The position numbers were made by a program, and so were the translations under genes. Positions 7,728 through 16,725 of a DNA stretch of 64,000 bases are shown here, piece after piece (within the stretch, counting starts at the first letter, position 1; the number at the start of each line of letters is the position of its first letter). The notes under the pieces are model-generated. The model had not been told where the DNA came from. It did no database searches and was given only the letters and a program-made list of their open reading frames with translations. The DNA lies in contig QFQS01000001.1 of the NCBI GenBank assembly GCA_003243455.1, forward strand, positions 992,001 through 1,056,000. The letters run 5' to 3'. This DNA comes from Cereibacter sphaeroides (lineage in GTDB: Bacteria > Pseudomonadota > Alphaproteobacteria > Rhodobacterales > Rhodobacteraceae).

Positions 7728-9079
7728 AGCGCGTCCCCCAGGCCCGCCATGACGGCCCGGTAGCGCGCCGTTATCACCTCGCGCGCAGGATGGCGGCCAG
7801 CCGTCACGATGTGCCGCCCGGCGGACCAGACCTCGCTCACCATCCGGTCGTCGCCCGCAAATATCCACGCGTCCAGAATGGCATCCCCCCGACGCCCCTC
7901 AAGATCGACCGCCCCCATGTCCAATGCCAGCAGATCGGCCCAGTCCCCCACGCGAATAGCCCCGGACGCGCGCCCCGCAGCCTGTGCACCACCGATCAAA
8001 GACGCCTCATAAAGCGTTCTTCCAGTTGACTTTTCCACGCTTGCCAGAACCGCTCGTCCCTTGTCGCGAAACCTCTGCGAATATTCCAGCAGACGCAATT
8101 CCTCGCTCAGCGAAATCCGCAGATTGCTGTCCGAGCCTATCCCCCAGCGCCCTCCCGCAGCCTGATAGCGGACGCCATCGAAGATACCGTCACCAAGGTT
8201 CGCCTCGGTGATCGGGCACAGCCCTGCCACGGCACCCGTTGCCGCCAGAGCCTCGGTCTCGACAGGCTCCATCTGGGTGCAGTGGATCAGGCACCAGCGC
8301 TGATCGACTTTGGTATTTTCAAGCAGCCATGCCACAGGCCGCGCTCCATAGGCCGCGCGCACCTCTTCCACCTCGGCAACCTGCTCTGCCAGGTGCATGT
8401 GGATCGGCGCGTCGGGGGAAAGAGTTGCCGCCTGTGCCAGTTGCGCCGGAGTAACCGCGCGCAACGAATGCGGCGCCAGCCCCAGAACAGCATCAGCAGG
8501 CAAGGCCCTGACTGCCTGCTGGGCATCGCGCCAAAGATCTGTAAAACCACTGAAATCATTACCAAAGCGCAGTTGCCCCGCCGCCAGCGCCCGCCCGTCG
8601 CAGCCCCCTTGCGCATAAAACACCGGCAGCAGGGTCAGCCCCAGCCCGCTCTTGTCCGCCGCCGCCGCAATCCGCGCCGAGATCTCGGCCCGATTGGCAT
8701 AGCGCGCGCCACCGGGCGCGTGGTGCAGATAGTGGAACTCGGCCACCGCAGCATAACCTGCCTCAGCCATCTCCATCTGCACAAAGGCCGCAATGGCCTC
8801 GACATCCTCGGGCGTCAGCCGTTCGAGAAACCGATACATCAGCGTCCGCCAGGTCCAGAAACTGTCCTGCCCCGCGCTGCGCCGCTCGGTCATCCCCGCC
8901 ATTGCGCGCTGGAAGGCGTGTGAATGCAGGTTCACCGGCGCAGGCAAAAGGCACCCCAGGGCATCGTTCGCAGGCAACCCCTGTTCGACCCGTGTTATCC
9001 TTCCGGCCACAATCTCCACCTGAACATCGTCGGCCCAGCCACTCGGCAAAAGCGCGGTCTTTGCGGAAAGCACGGTCAT
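7724..9079 (-). CDS. hutF: Formimidoylglutamate deiminase
   Basis: 451 residues from ATG 9079 with GAGG upstream. It is an amidohydrolase-superfamily protein. The metal site is visible as HSHAFQRAMAG, with further signatures SFWTWRTLMYRFLERL, HMHLAEQ and GIGSDSNLRISL that are typical of HutF. HutF converts N-formimidoyl-glutamate to N-formylglutamate and ammonia, replacing the one-step HutG formiminoglutamase used by enteric bacteria. It is divergent from hutI and overlaps hutC by 4 bp. The N-formylglutamate deformylase that must follow it is not encoded in this window. Confidence 0.93.
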   Translation of the reverse strand: MTVLSAKTALLPSGWADDVQVEIVAGRITRVEQGLPANDALGCLLPAPVNLHSHAFQRAMAGMTERRSAGQDSFWTWRTLMYRFLERLTPEDVEAIAAFVQMEMAEAGYAAVAEFHYLHHAPGGARYANRAEISARIAAAADKSGLGLTLLPVFYAQGGCDGRALAAGQLRFGNDFSGFTDLWRDAQQAVRALPADAVLGLAPHSLRAVTPAQLAQAATLSPDAPIHMHLAEQVAEVEEVRAAYGARPVAWLLENTKVDQRWCLIHCTQMEPVETEALAATGAVAGLCPITEANLGDGIFDGVRYQAAGGRWGIGSDSNLRISLSEELRLLEYSQRFRDKGRAVLASVEKSTGRTLYEASLIGGAQAAGRASGAIRVGDWADLLALDMGAVDLEGRRGDAILDAWIFAGDDRMVSEVWSAGRHIVTAGRHPAREVITARYRAVMAGLGDAL

Positions 9080-9094
9080 GGGCGGAAACCTCGC

Positions 9095-9143
9095 TTGACA
9101 GGGGATATTATGTGCAGACATATTAGCGTCAGTCGCAGACATA
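9095..9143 (+). promoter_or_regulatory. hutI promoter with candidate HutC operator
   Basis: A TTGACA (9095-9100) and CATATT (9119-9124) pair with 18-bp spacing reads towards hutI. The palindrome TATGTGCAGACATA (9109-9122) overlaps the -10 box. The half-site GCAGACATA recurs at 9135-9143, 21 bp (two turns) from its first copy at 9114. This is the position expected for a repressor that blocks both divergent hut units. Assignment to HutC is inferred from gene context. Confidence 0.6.
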
Positions 9144-9154
9144 AGGCAAGCCCG

Positions 9155-10345
9155 ATGGCGATGATTCTGACAAACTGCACCCTCGCCACGATGATCGATG
9201 GTTATGGCCTGATCTCCGATGGCGCCGTCGTGATCGAAGATGACCGCATCGCCTGGTCCGGCCCCGCCGCCGACCTGCCCGCCCGCGACTTGCCCGCACA
9301 TGACCTTGGCGGTCGCCTCGTCACGCCCGCGCTGATCGACTGCCATACCCACATCGTCTACGCCGGCGACCGATCCTCCGAGTTCGAGATGCGACTGAAC
9401 GGCGCCAGCTATGAAGAGGTCGCGAAAGCGGGCGGCGGCATCATCTCAACCGTCTCCGCCACGCGCGCAGCTACCGAAGATGATCTGCTCGCCGCAAGCC
9501 TGCCGCGCCTCGACGCACTCCTCGCCGAAGGTGTCAGCACCGTCGAGATAAAATCCGGTTATGGCCTTGATATAGAAACGGAACTCCGAATGCTGCGCGT
9601 GGCGCGGCGACTAGAAGGCCTGCGCCCGGTTACCATCCGGACCACCTTCCTTGGCGCGCACGCCACGCCGCCCGAATACAAGGGTCGCCCCGACGCCTAC
9701 CTTGCCGATCAGGTCCTGCCCGCGATGCGCGCGACCCATACCGAGGGACTCGTCGATGCCGTCGACGCCTTCTGCGAAGGCATCGCCTTCAGCCCGGATC
9801 AGGTCGAGCGTGTCTTTGCCGAGGCAGGCGCGCTTGGGCTGCCGGTGAAGCTTCACGCCGAACAGCTGTCGAACCTTGGCGGCGCGGCGCTTGCCGCCCG
9901 CTTCGCCGCGCTTTCCGCCGACCATCTGGAATACCTCGATGAGGATGGCGTGGTCGCCATGGCCGCCGCAGGCACCATCGCCGTCATCCTGCCCGGCGCC
10001 TTCTACACCCTGCGCGAAACGCAACTCCCGCCCATCACGCTTTTACGAAAGCATGGGGTTCCGATGGCCGTCGCCACCGACAGCAACCCCGGCACTTCGC
10101 CCATGACCTCGCTCACGCTGGCGATGAACATGGCCTGCACGTTCTTCCGCCTGACCCCGGAAGAAACCCTGCTTGGCACCACCACTCATGCCGCCCGCGC
10201 GCTTGGCCTGCACGACCGGGGCCGCATCGCCCCCGGCCTGCGTGCCGACCTGGCCGTCTGGCGGGCACGTCACCCCGCCGAACTCAGCTATCGCATCGGC
10301 GCCACCCCGCTTTACGCCCGCATCCACGGAGGCGCCTTTGTCTGA
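9155..10345 (+). CDS. hutI: Imidazolonepropionase
   Basis: 396 residues from ATG 9155 (ATG 9161 is a close alternative). This amidohydrolase-fold enzyme hydrolyses imidazolone-5-propionate to N-formimidoyl-glutamate, step 3 of histidine breakdown. Visible features are DCHTHIVYAGDRSSEFE (metal histidines), the IKSGYGLD loop, KLHAEQLSN and the C-terminal VATDSNPGTSP motif. Its length is normal for HutI. It is the first gene of hutI-hutH-hutU and is followed directly by hutH, whose TTG start lies 8 bp before the end of hutI. Confidence 0.95.
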   Translation: MAMILTNCTLATMIDGYGLISDGAVVIEDDRIAWSGPAADLPARDLPAHDLGGRLVTPALIDCHTHIVYAGDRSSEFEMRLNGASYEEVAKAGGGIISTVSATRAATEDDLLAASLPRLDALLAEGVSTVEIKSGYGLDIETELRMLRVARRLEGLRPVTIRTTFLGAHATPPEYKGRPDAYLADQVLPAMRATHTEGLVDAVDAFCEGIAFSPDQVERVFAEAGALGLPVKLHAEQLSNLGGAALAARFAALSADHLEYLDEDGVVAMAAAGTIAVILPGAFYTLRETQLPPITLLRKHGVPMAVATDSNPGTSPMTSLTLAMNMACTFFRLTPEETLLGTTTHAARALGLHDRGRIAPGLRADLAVWRARHPAELSYRIGATPLYARIHGGAFV

Positions 10346-11867
10346 AATCCTCACCCCCGGCGCTGCAACGCTCGCGCAACTCGAACGCCTCTGGCGGCTG
10401 GAATCTCCTGCGAAACTCGACCCATCCGCCCGACCGGGCGTCGAGGCAGCCGCCAACCGCATCGCGGCCGCCGCCGCCGGGACCGAACCGGTCTACGGCG
10501 TCAACACCGGCTTTGGCAAACTCGCCTCGCTGAAGATCGAGGCCAAGGATACCGCCACGCTGCAGCGCAACCTGATCCTGTCGCACTGCTGCGGCGTCGG
10601 CGATCCGATGCCCCGCGCCACGGCCCGTCTGATGATGGCGCTGAAACTCCTCTCGCTCGGACGCGGAGCCTCGGGTGTCCGCTGGGAGATAATCGAGCTG
10701 ATCGAGGGGATGCTGGCGCGCGGCGTCACGCCCGTCATCCCTGCCCAGGGTTCGGTCGGCGCCAGCGGCGACCTCGCCCCCCTTGCCCATATGGCCGCAG
10801 TGATGATCGGCCATGGCGAAGCCGAATTTCAGGGCCGCCACCATTCCGGCGGCGCTGCGCTGATCGAGGCAGGACTTTCCCCTGTTACGCTTGGCCCGAA
10901 GGAAGGCCTGGCCCTGATCAACGGCACCCAGTTTTCCACCGCCTACGCACTGGCGGGCCTGTTCGGCGCATGGTCCGGCGCGCAATCCTCGCTCATTACC
11001 TCGGCGCTCTCGACCGACGCCATCATGGGCTCCACCGCCCCGCTTCACCCGCAAATCCACGCGCTCCGAGGCCATGCCGGCCAAATCGAGGCGGCAGCTA
11101 CCATGCGCGTCCTGCTCGACGGTTCCGCCATCCGCGAAAGCCATGTCACCGGCGATACCCGCGTGCAGGATCCCTACTGCATCCGCTGCCAGCCGCAGGT
11201 AACGGGCGCCGCGATGGATGTCCTCCGCCTCGCCGCCCGCACGCTGGAGATCGAGGCGAACGCCGCCACCGACAACCCGCTGGTGCTGGACGACGGCATT
11301 ATCTCTGGCGGCAATTTCCACGCCGAACCCGTGGGCTTCGCCGCCGATATGATCGCGCTGGCAATCAGCGAGATCGGGGCCATCGCCCAACGCCGCGTTG
11401 CCCTGATGGTCGATCCGACGCTCAGCTTCGACTTGCCGCCCTTCCTGACCCCCAATCCCGGCCTCAACTCCGGCCTGATGATCGCCGAGGTCACGACAGC
11501 CGCGCTCATGAGCGAGAACAAACACCTAGCCCACCCGACCGTCACCGACTCGACGCCCACCTCCGCCAACCAGGAAGATCACGTCAGCATGGCCGCCCAC
11601 GGTGCCCGCCGTCTGGGACGCATGGTCGAGAACCTGAACGTCATCCTCGGCGTCGAGGCCCTCTGCGCCGCGCAAGGCGTCGAGTTCCGCGCGCCCCTCC
11701 TCACCTCCCAGCCTCTCGCCCGCGTCCTCGCCCGCCTGCGCGCCGTCGTGGCGACGATGGGCGAGGATCGCTACCTCGCCCCGGATCTTGCCCGCGCTGC
11801 CGACCTGATCGCCAATGGCGAACTGGCCCGCGCATCGAATACCCCACTTCCGCTTCTTCTTGGCTGA
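10338..11867 (+). CDS. hutH: Histidine ammonia-lyase
   Basis: 509 residues from TTG 10338, placed by a GGAGG at 10328-10332 and by normal family length; it overlaps hutI by 8 bp. Ala142-Ser143-Gly144 in GSVGASGDLAPLAH form the autocatalytic MIO prosthetic group, at the same numbering as well-studied bacterial enzymes. It deaminates histidine to urocanate. Other family signatures are YGVNTGFGKLA near the N-terminus and the GNFHAEPV and QEDHVSM motifs. The last codons lie inside intergenic element copy B. Confidence 0.95.
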   Translation: MSEILTPGAATLAQLERLWRLESPAKLDPSARPGVEAAANRIAAAAAGTEPVYGVNTGFGKLASLKIEAKDTATLQRNLILSHCCGVGDPMPRATARLMMALKLLSLGRGASGVRWEIIELIEGMLARGVTPVIPAQGSVGASGDLAPLAHMAAVMIGHGEAEFQGRHHSGGAALIEAGLSPVTLGPKEGLALINGTQFSTAYALAGLFGAWSGAQSSLITSALSTDAIMGSTAPLHPQIHALRGHAGQIEAAATMRVLLDGSAIRESHVTGDTRVQDPYCIRCQPQVTGAAMDVLRLAARTLEIEANAATDNPLVLDDGIISGGNFHAEPVGFAADMIALAISEIGAIAQRRVALMVDPTLSFDLPPFLTPNPGLNSGLMIAEVTTAALMSENKHLAHPTVTDSTPTSANQEDHVSMAAHGARRLGRMVENLNVILGVEALCAAQGVEFRAPLLTSQPLARVLARLRAVVATMGEDRYLAPDLARAADLIANGELARASNTPLPLLLG

Positions 11868-11904
11868 AATACCCTGCGGGGGTCCGGGGGTGCAAAGCCC
11901 CCGG
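11853..11904 (+). terminator. Intergenic element with CTTCTTC/GAAATACCC box and hairpin (copy B)
   Basis: The CTTCTTC box forms the last codons of hutH, and the hutH TGA sits inside GGCTGAAATACCC. A hairpin with a 7-bp CCGGGGG stem and 7-nt loop (11884-11904) follows. No U-tract is seen. Because hutU starts only 30 bp downstream, it may modulate rather than end transcription within the hut operon. Confidence 0.5.
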
Positions 11905-11933
11905 CCTCTCCGCCAGAACCCGGAGCCCACCCG

Positions 11934-13619
11934 ATGACCAACCCCCGCCACAACCTCCGCGACGTTTTCCCCGCCACCGGCACCGAGATCACCGCCAAAA
12001 GCTGGCTGACCGAGGCACCGATGCGGATGCTGATGAACAACCTTCACCCCGACGTGGCCGAGAACCCGCATGAGCTGGTGGTCTACGGCGGCATCGGTCG
12101 TGCCGCCCGGACATGGGAGGATTTCGACCGCATCGTGGCCACGCTGAAGACGCTGAACGAGGATGAGACGCTGCTCGTCCAGTCCGGCAAGCCGGTCGGC
12201 GTGTTCCGCACCCACAAGGATGCCCCCCGCGTCCTGATCGCCAACTCCAACCTCGTGCCGCATTGGGCGACATGGGAGCATTTCAACGAACTCGACCGCA
12301 AGGGGCTGGCCATGTACGGCCAGATGACCGCCGGGTCGTGGATCTACATCGGCACGCAAGGCATCGTTCAAGGGACATACGAGACCTTTGCCGAGGCCGG
12401 TCGCCAGCACTACGGCGGTAACCTGAAAGGCAAATGGATCCTGACCGGCGGTCTTGGCGGCATGGGTGGCGCGCAGCCTCTTGCCGCCGTCATGGCGGGG
12501 GCCTGCTGCCTGGCGGTCGAGGTCGACGAGACCCGGATCGACTTCCGCATCCGCACCCGCTACCTCGACGCCAAGGCCAAGACGCTGGACGAGGCGCTGT
12601 CCCTGATTGACGACTGGACCGCGAAGGGCGAGGCGAAATCGGTCGGCCTGCTCGCCAATGCCGCCGAGATTTTCCCCGAACTGGTCAAGCGGATGAAATC
12701 CGGCGGCCACCGCCCCGATATCGTCACCGACCAGACCTCGGCCCATGACCCGCTCCACGGCTATTGCCCGGCGGGATGGACCACCGCCGACTGGCGCGCC
12801 AAGCAGGAAACCGATCCGGCTGCGGTCGAAAAGGCCGCGCGGGCCAGCATGAAAACCCATGTGGCCGCGATGGTCGATTTCTGGAATGCCGGTGTGCCGA
12901 CGCTCGACTACGGCAACAACATCCGTCAGGTCGCGCAGGATGAAGGGCTGGAGAATGCCTTCGCTTTCCCCGGTTTCGTCCCCGCCTATATCCGCCCGCT
13001 GTTCTGCAAGGGCATCGGCCCCTTCCGATGGTGCGCACTGTCGGGCGATCCGTCGGACATTCACAAGACCGACGCGGCGATGAAGAAACTGTTCCCCGAG
13101 AATGCCCACCTGCATCGCTGGCTGGATATGGCAAGTGAACGCATCGCCTTTCAGGGCCTGCCGGCCCGCATCTGCTGGATCGGCCTTGGCGACCGCCACC
13201 GCGCCGGGCTGATGTTGAACGAGATGGTGAAGTCGGGCGAGTTGAAGGCGCCGATCGTAATCGGGCGCGACCACCTCGACAGCGGCTCCGTAGCCAGTCC
13301 CAACCGTGAGACAGAGGCGATGAAGGACGGCTCCGACGCCGTTTCCGACTGGCCGCTGCTGAACGCACTCCTGAACACCGCCTCGGGTGCGACATGGGTC
13401 AGCCTGCACCACGGCGGCGGTGTCGGCATGGGCTTCAGCCAGCATTCCGGCGTGGTCATCGTGGCCGACGGTACCGAGGATGCGGCGCGGCGGCTGGAGC
13501 GCGTGCTGTGGAACGACCCGGCGACGGGTGTGATGCGCCATGCCGATGCCGGTTATGACATCGCCAGGGATTGCGCCCGCGAGCAGGGCTTGCGGTTGCC
13601 AGGAATATTGGGGAACTAG
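11934..13619 (+). CDS. hutU: Urocanate hydratase (urocanase)
   Basis: 561 residues from ATG 11934, the normal length for this NAD-dependent enzyme that hydrates urocanate to imidazolonepropionate. Visible family blocks are VVYGGIGRAARTWE, GGLGGMGGAQPLA (NAD binding), RICWIGLGDRH (catalytic cysteine region) and the HHGGGVGMGFSQHSG motif near the C-terminus. It is the last gene of hutI-hutH-hutU, although histidine must pass HutH and then HutU before reaching HutI. Confidence 0.96.
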   Translation: MTNPRHNLRDVFPATGTEITAKSWLTEAPMRMLMNNLHPDVAENPHELVVYGGIGRAARTWEDFDRIVATLKTLNEDETLLVQSGKPVGVFRTHKDAPRVLIANSNLVPHWATWEHFNELDRKGLAMYGQMTAGSWIYIGTQGIVQGTYETFAEAGRQHYGGNLKGKWILTGGLGGMGGAQPLAAVMAGACCLAVEVDETRIDFRIRTRYLDAKAKTLDEALSLIDDWTAKGEAKSVGLLANAAEIFPELVKRMKSGGHRPDIVTDQTSAHDPLHGYCPAGWTTADWRAKQETDPAAVEKAARASMKTHVAAMVDFWNAGVPTLDYGNNIRQVAQDEGLENAFAFPGFVPAYIRPLFCKGIGPFRWCALSGDPSDIHKTDAAMKKLFPENAHLHRWLDMASERIAFQGLPARICWIGLGDRHRAGLMLNEMVKSGELKAPIVIGRDHLDSGSVASPNRETEAMKDGSDAVSDWPLLNALLNTASGATWVSLHHGGGVGMGFSQHSGVVIVADGTEDAARRLERVLWNDPATGVMRHADAGYDIARDCAREQGLRLPGILGN

Positions 13620-13740
13620 GGCATGGCGCAGGCAATCGCCTTGGCCTATGCCCCGCGCCCTTGCCATGAAGCGTCATCTTGGCGATGAAGTGCGGACGTG
13701 CGCTCGTCAGATAAACTCGGAACAGGGGACAGGGAACAAA

Positions 13741-13866
13741 GTGCATCGCATCGCCGTAGCCGCCGGGGTTTTCCTGTGCATCGCAGCCATAGCCACCTAT
13801 TCGATGTGGCCCATCGAGGCTGAAGACGCGATCGTGGAGCAGGAAGAGAGCGCCAGCGCCCCCTAG
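13741..13866 (+). CDS. Small single-pass membrane protein (41 residues), hypothetical
   Basis: A GTG start at 13741 is preceded by AGGGA at 13731-13735 with 5-nt spacing. The product begins VHRIAVAAGVFLCIAAIATY, one transmembrane segment, and ends in an acidic tail rich in Glu, Asp and Ala. I recognise no family. Its TAG stop overlaps the convergent stop of the esterase gene by two bases. The good ribosome binding site and membrane-like composition favour a real gene, but the length is too short for certainty. An upstream in-frame ATG around 13666 would lengthen it without adding any recognisable domain. Confidence 0.42.
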   Translation: MHRIAVAAGVFLCIAAIATYSMWPIEAEDAIVEQEESASAP

Positions 13867-14747
13867 CCGCCCAACCTGTCCCCAAGAAACCCCGCTGCAT
13901 CGGCAAGCGCCCGGCGACCCTCGGCCAGCCGTGCCGCCCAGATCGGGAAGGCGTGGATCATCCGGGGATAGACCTGCAACGTCACCGGCACATGCGCTGG
14001 CCCCAGCGCGCGGGCCAGTCGCAGGGAATCGTCCAGCAAGGTCTCGTCGGATCCGATCTGGATCAGCACCGGCGGCAGCCCCTGCAACCGCGCGAACAAC
14101 GGCGAGACAAGCGGATCTTCCGGGTCATGGCCCGCCAGATAAGCCTCGGCCAGACCGCGCAGATAAGGTCCGTGGATCAGCGGATCGACGGCATCCTCTT
14201 CGGTGATACTGGCCCCGCTCATGGTCAGGTCGGTCCAGGGCGAAATCAGCCATGCCGCTCCGGGCAGCGGCTGCCCCGCCTCGCGCAAGCGCAACATCAG
14301 GGCAAGCGACAATCCTCCGCCGGCGCTGTCACCCGCCACCGCGATGTTCTCGGGCGCAAGACCCTGAGCAATCAGCCAGTTCCAGGCGCCCAGAGCATCC
14401 TCCAGCGCCGCCGGATAGGGGTTCTCGGGTGCCAGCCGGAACGCCAGTGCCAGGGCCCGCAGCCCTGCCGCCTTGGCGATCCCGCCCGCAATCGTGCGGT
14501 GGCTTTTCAGCGATCCTGAACAATAGCCGCCGCCATGCAGATACAGCACCGCCCGATCCTTGGACCCGACGGCGGTTTCCGACCACTCCGCTGGACAACC
14601 GGCGACGGTCAGGGGTGTGAAAACAACATCCGAAGGGGGCGCGTCGATGGAACACACCTCGTCCATCCGCGCGCGGCGTTCTGCCCAGTCCACAGGACGA
14701 GGTTTGGAGCTGAAAATCGCCCGCAGGGCATTGATCTCATCCGGCAT
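13863..14747 (-). CDS. Alpha/beta hydrolase, hormone-sensitive-lipase (family IV) esterase
   Basis: 294 residues. The oxyanion motif HGGGY (71-75) and nucleophile elbow GDSAGG with Ser141 are diagnostic of the HSL/family IV carboxylesterases. Asp234 (GSDETLLDD) and His265 (RMIHAFP) complete the triad. The enzyme probably hydrolyses short-chain esters in the cytoplasm; there is no signal peptide. It ends tail to tail with the small ORF upstream of it on the plus strand and is followed by the YibQ-like gene's 3' end, so it may be transcribed in the same minus-strand unit. Confidence 0.88.
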   Translation of the reverse strand: MPDEINALRAIFSSKPRPVDWAERRARMDEVCSIDAPPSDVVFTPLTVAGCPAEWSETAVGSKDRAVLYLHGGGYCSGSLKSHRTIAGGIAKAAGLRALALAFRLAPENPYPAALEDALGAWNWLIAQGLAPENIAVAGDSAGGGLSLALMLRLREAGQPLPGAAWLISPWTDLTMSGASITEEDAVDPLIHGPYLRGLAEAYLAGHDPEDPLVSPLFARLQGLPPVLIQIGSDETLLDDSLRLARALGPAHVPVTLQVYPRMIHAFPIWAARLAEGRRALADAAGFLGDRLGG

Positions 14748-14766
14748 GGCCCCTCCCGTCCGGTGT

Positions 14767-16578
14767 TCAGCGCGTCACCATCACCGCGGAAGCGGGTGCC
14801 AGAGCGACTGCCGCCGCACGCCCCTCGACCGACCATTCCAGCAGCGCCGCGACCGTTTCGGGCCGCGCCTCTCCCACAACGGCCACCCGGCCAGTCTGCG
14901 CCGCCTTGAAGGCCGCGCGGTCCAGCGTGCGACGGATTGCGCCGACCGGCTCTCCGTCCGGGTCGATACGGCGGAAAACGGTCGCGGCGCGAACCTCGTC
15001 CCGGCTCGCCACCTGATCGGCGGCGTTCAGCCCTGCGTCATAGGTCAACAACCCACGGCCCTGTCCCTTGATCACCGGGACAACCATGGTGGCCAGTGGC
15101 CGGTTGCCCTGAAATCCGCCCTGCGCCAGATCAAGGACGCCTACGGCTTCGGGCATCGCGGCAGCATGGGCCGCAAACGTCACCTCGATATCCGATGCGT
15201 TCGCGCCCTCGGGGATGCCCGTTGCCAGCATTATCACCTCTTGCCCTGCTGCCCGGTAGTCCGCCGCAATCTGGCCAGCGTCGGGCAGTTGCGGGTCCAG
15301 AGCGAATGTCACCGGAAACGGCAACTGGGCCAGCTTTTCACGATCCAGCCCCGGATCGCCGTCATCCACCAGCACGATGGCGAAGACGGGCTTGCCGGTG
15401 GGATTGTCGAACTTGCGCGAATAGCGATCAATCGGGGCATCGGACACCGCAGCGGCGGCGTCTTCTTCGGTTGCGGGCGGGGCGTCGCCAATCCTGGGAA
15501 GCCGGTTCGTGACCACGCCGTCCACCTCGCCGCTGAAGCCGCTTTCGGGTCCGGCCAGCGCCGCGTCCCGCGACAGGCCGACTTCGGGCAGCGGCGTCAC
15601 GGGCGCCAGCGGTGGATCGGTGGGCAGGACGGCCACTGGGGCCTCGGTTTCTGCCTCCGCCTCTGGTTCTGCTGCATCAGGCGTCAGCGCGACCTCGGGC
15701 GTTGCTTCAGGCGCGGTATCGGCCAGCGCCTGCTCCTCGGGCGTCAGCGGCGGTGGGGGTGGCAGGTCGGCATCCGACGGCAACGCATCGGCGGTGGGGG
15801 TTTCCGGGGCAACAATCGCCGACGGGGCGGCGGGTTGTGGTGCAGCCCCCCCAAGATCAGGCAAGGCGCTGTCGACCTCTGGCTGGCCCGGCGCATCGGG
15901 GGAGGTGAGGTCAGGTTCCGGCGCGGCGGCGGTCATCGTATCGGTTGAGGGCAGCGCCTGACCGGCATCGGGGGCCCCGACAGCCGGAGCGGCGGCAGAG
16001 GCGGGGGCTTCGGACGTGCCGGGCACCACAGGGTCCTGATCCGGCAGCGCGCGGGCAAACTCGGACCCCGCAGGCACCTCGACCGCCTCGGCGACCGTCG
16101 AGCCTTGGGGTTCGGCAGCGTCCACACCATCCTGCGGTGCCTCTGGCGTTACGGCCGACTCCGGCGCGGCGGCTGGTTCTTGCGCAGCAGCAGGTTCGGT
16201 CGATGTGGCTTGGGAAGCAGCGGCAGGCGCAGTTTCCTCGGCCTCCGGTTCTGCCACTGGGGCGGGTTCAGCGGCAGTTGCCGGTTCGGCTGTTTCTGCC
16301 GGGGTTGCCTCTGCAGCCGGTTCTGAGGTCGACGCGGCAGGTTCTGATGTCGGCTCGGGTTCCGCAGCCGGTGCTGCCGGCACTTCAGTTTCGGGGGTTG
16401 GCGCCACTACCTCTTGGGTCGCCGGCTCCGGGTTGATCTCCGCCGCGGCTTCAGGCACAGCCGCTGTAGCCTCGGCGACGGGAGCCACGCCGGGAAGCGG
16501 CGTGTTTTCCGAAATCACAACAAGGCCGATCGCGCCGACGACGCTGCCCCACAGCACACCCGATCCGAAACCTCTCAC
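14767..16578 (-). CDS. Divergent polysaccharide deacetylase family protein (YibQ-like) with long Ala/Pro/Glu-rich linker
   Basis: 603 residues from GTG 16578 with AAGG upstream. A single N-terminal transmembrane segment (VLWGSVVGAIGLVVI) is followed by about 350 residues of Ala/Pro/Glu/Thr-rich low-complexity sequence. The C-terminal domain (about 385-603) begins PVFAIVLVDDGDPGLDREKL and matches the divergent polysaccharide deacetylase family (DUF610/YibQ). The topology suggests an inner-membrane anchor with a periplasmic domain reached by a disordered spacer. It is divergent from trpG; a yibQ gene beside trpGDC is known in Rhodobacter. The function of the family is uncertain. Confidence 0.75.
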   Translation of the reverse strand: MRGFGSGVLWGSVVGAIGLVVISENTPLPGVAPVAEATAAVPEAAAEINPEPATQEVVAPTPETEVPAAPAAEPEPTSEPAASTSEPAAEATPAETAEPATAAEPAPVAEPEAEETAPAAASQATSTEPAAAQEPAAAPESAVTPEAPQDGVDAAEPQGSTVAEAVEVPAGSEFARALPDQDPVVPGTSEAPASAAAPAVGAPDAGQALPSTDTMTAAAPEPDLTSPDAPGQPEVDSALPDLGGAAPQPAAPSAIVAPETPTADALPSDADLPPPPPLTPEEQALADTAPEATPEVALTPDAAEPEAEAETEAPVAVLPTDPPLAPVTPLPEVGLSRDAALAGPESGFSGEVDGVVTNRLPRIGDAPPATEEDAAAAVSDAPIDRYSRKFDNPTGKPVFAIVLVDDGDPGLDREKLAQLPFPVTFALDPQLPDAGQIAADYRAAGQEVIMLATGIPEGANASDIEVTFAAHAAAMPEAVGVLDLAQGGFQGNRPLATMVVPVIKGQGRGLLTYDAGLNAADQVASRDEVRAATVFRRIDPDGEPVGAIRRTLDRAAFKAAQTGRVAVVGEARPETVAALLEWSVEGRAAAVALAPASAVMVTR

Positions 16579-16725
16579 GCCTTGCCCCCTGTCGCTGCCC
16601 CAGGCCCTGGTGCCGCACACGCCTGGCATCTTTGCCTTGACGCTGTTGCACGGCTGCGCACATGTATAGCGCGACCCGATGCGGGGATCACCCCCTAACA
16701 ACCGGAACACCAAGGCGCCCGAGCG

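Noticed and set aside
11526..13667. 713-codon minus-strand open frame
   Set aside because: Shadow of hutH and hutU; no start signal, no recognisable domain.
16579..16725. trp attenuator or clear sigma70 promoter before trpG
   Set aside because: A TTGACG is present at about 16634 but no -10 box at good spacing, and no Trp-rich leader peptide or alternating hairpins were seen.
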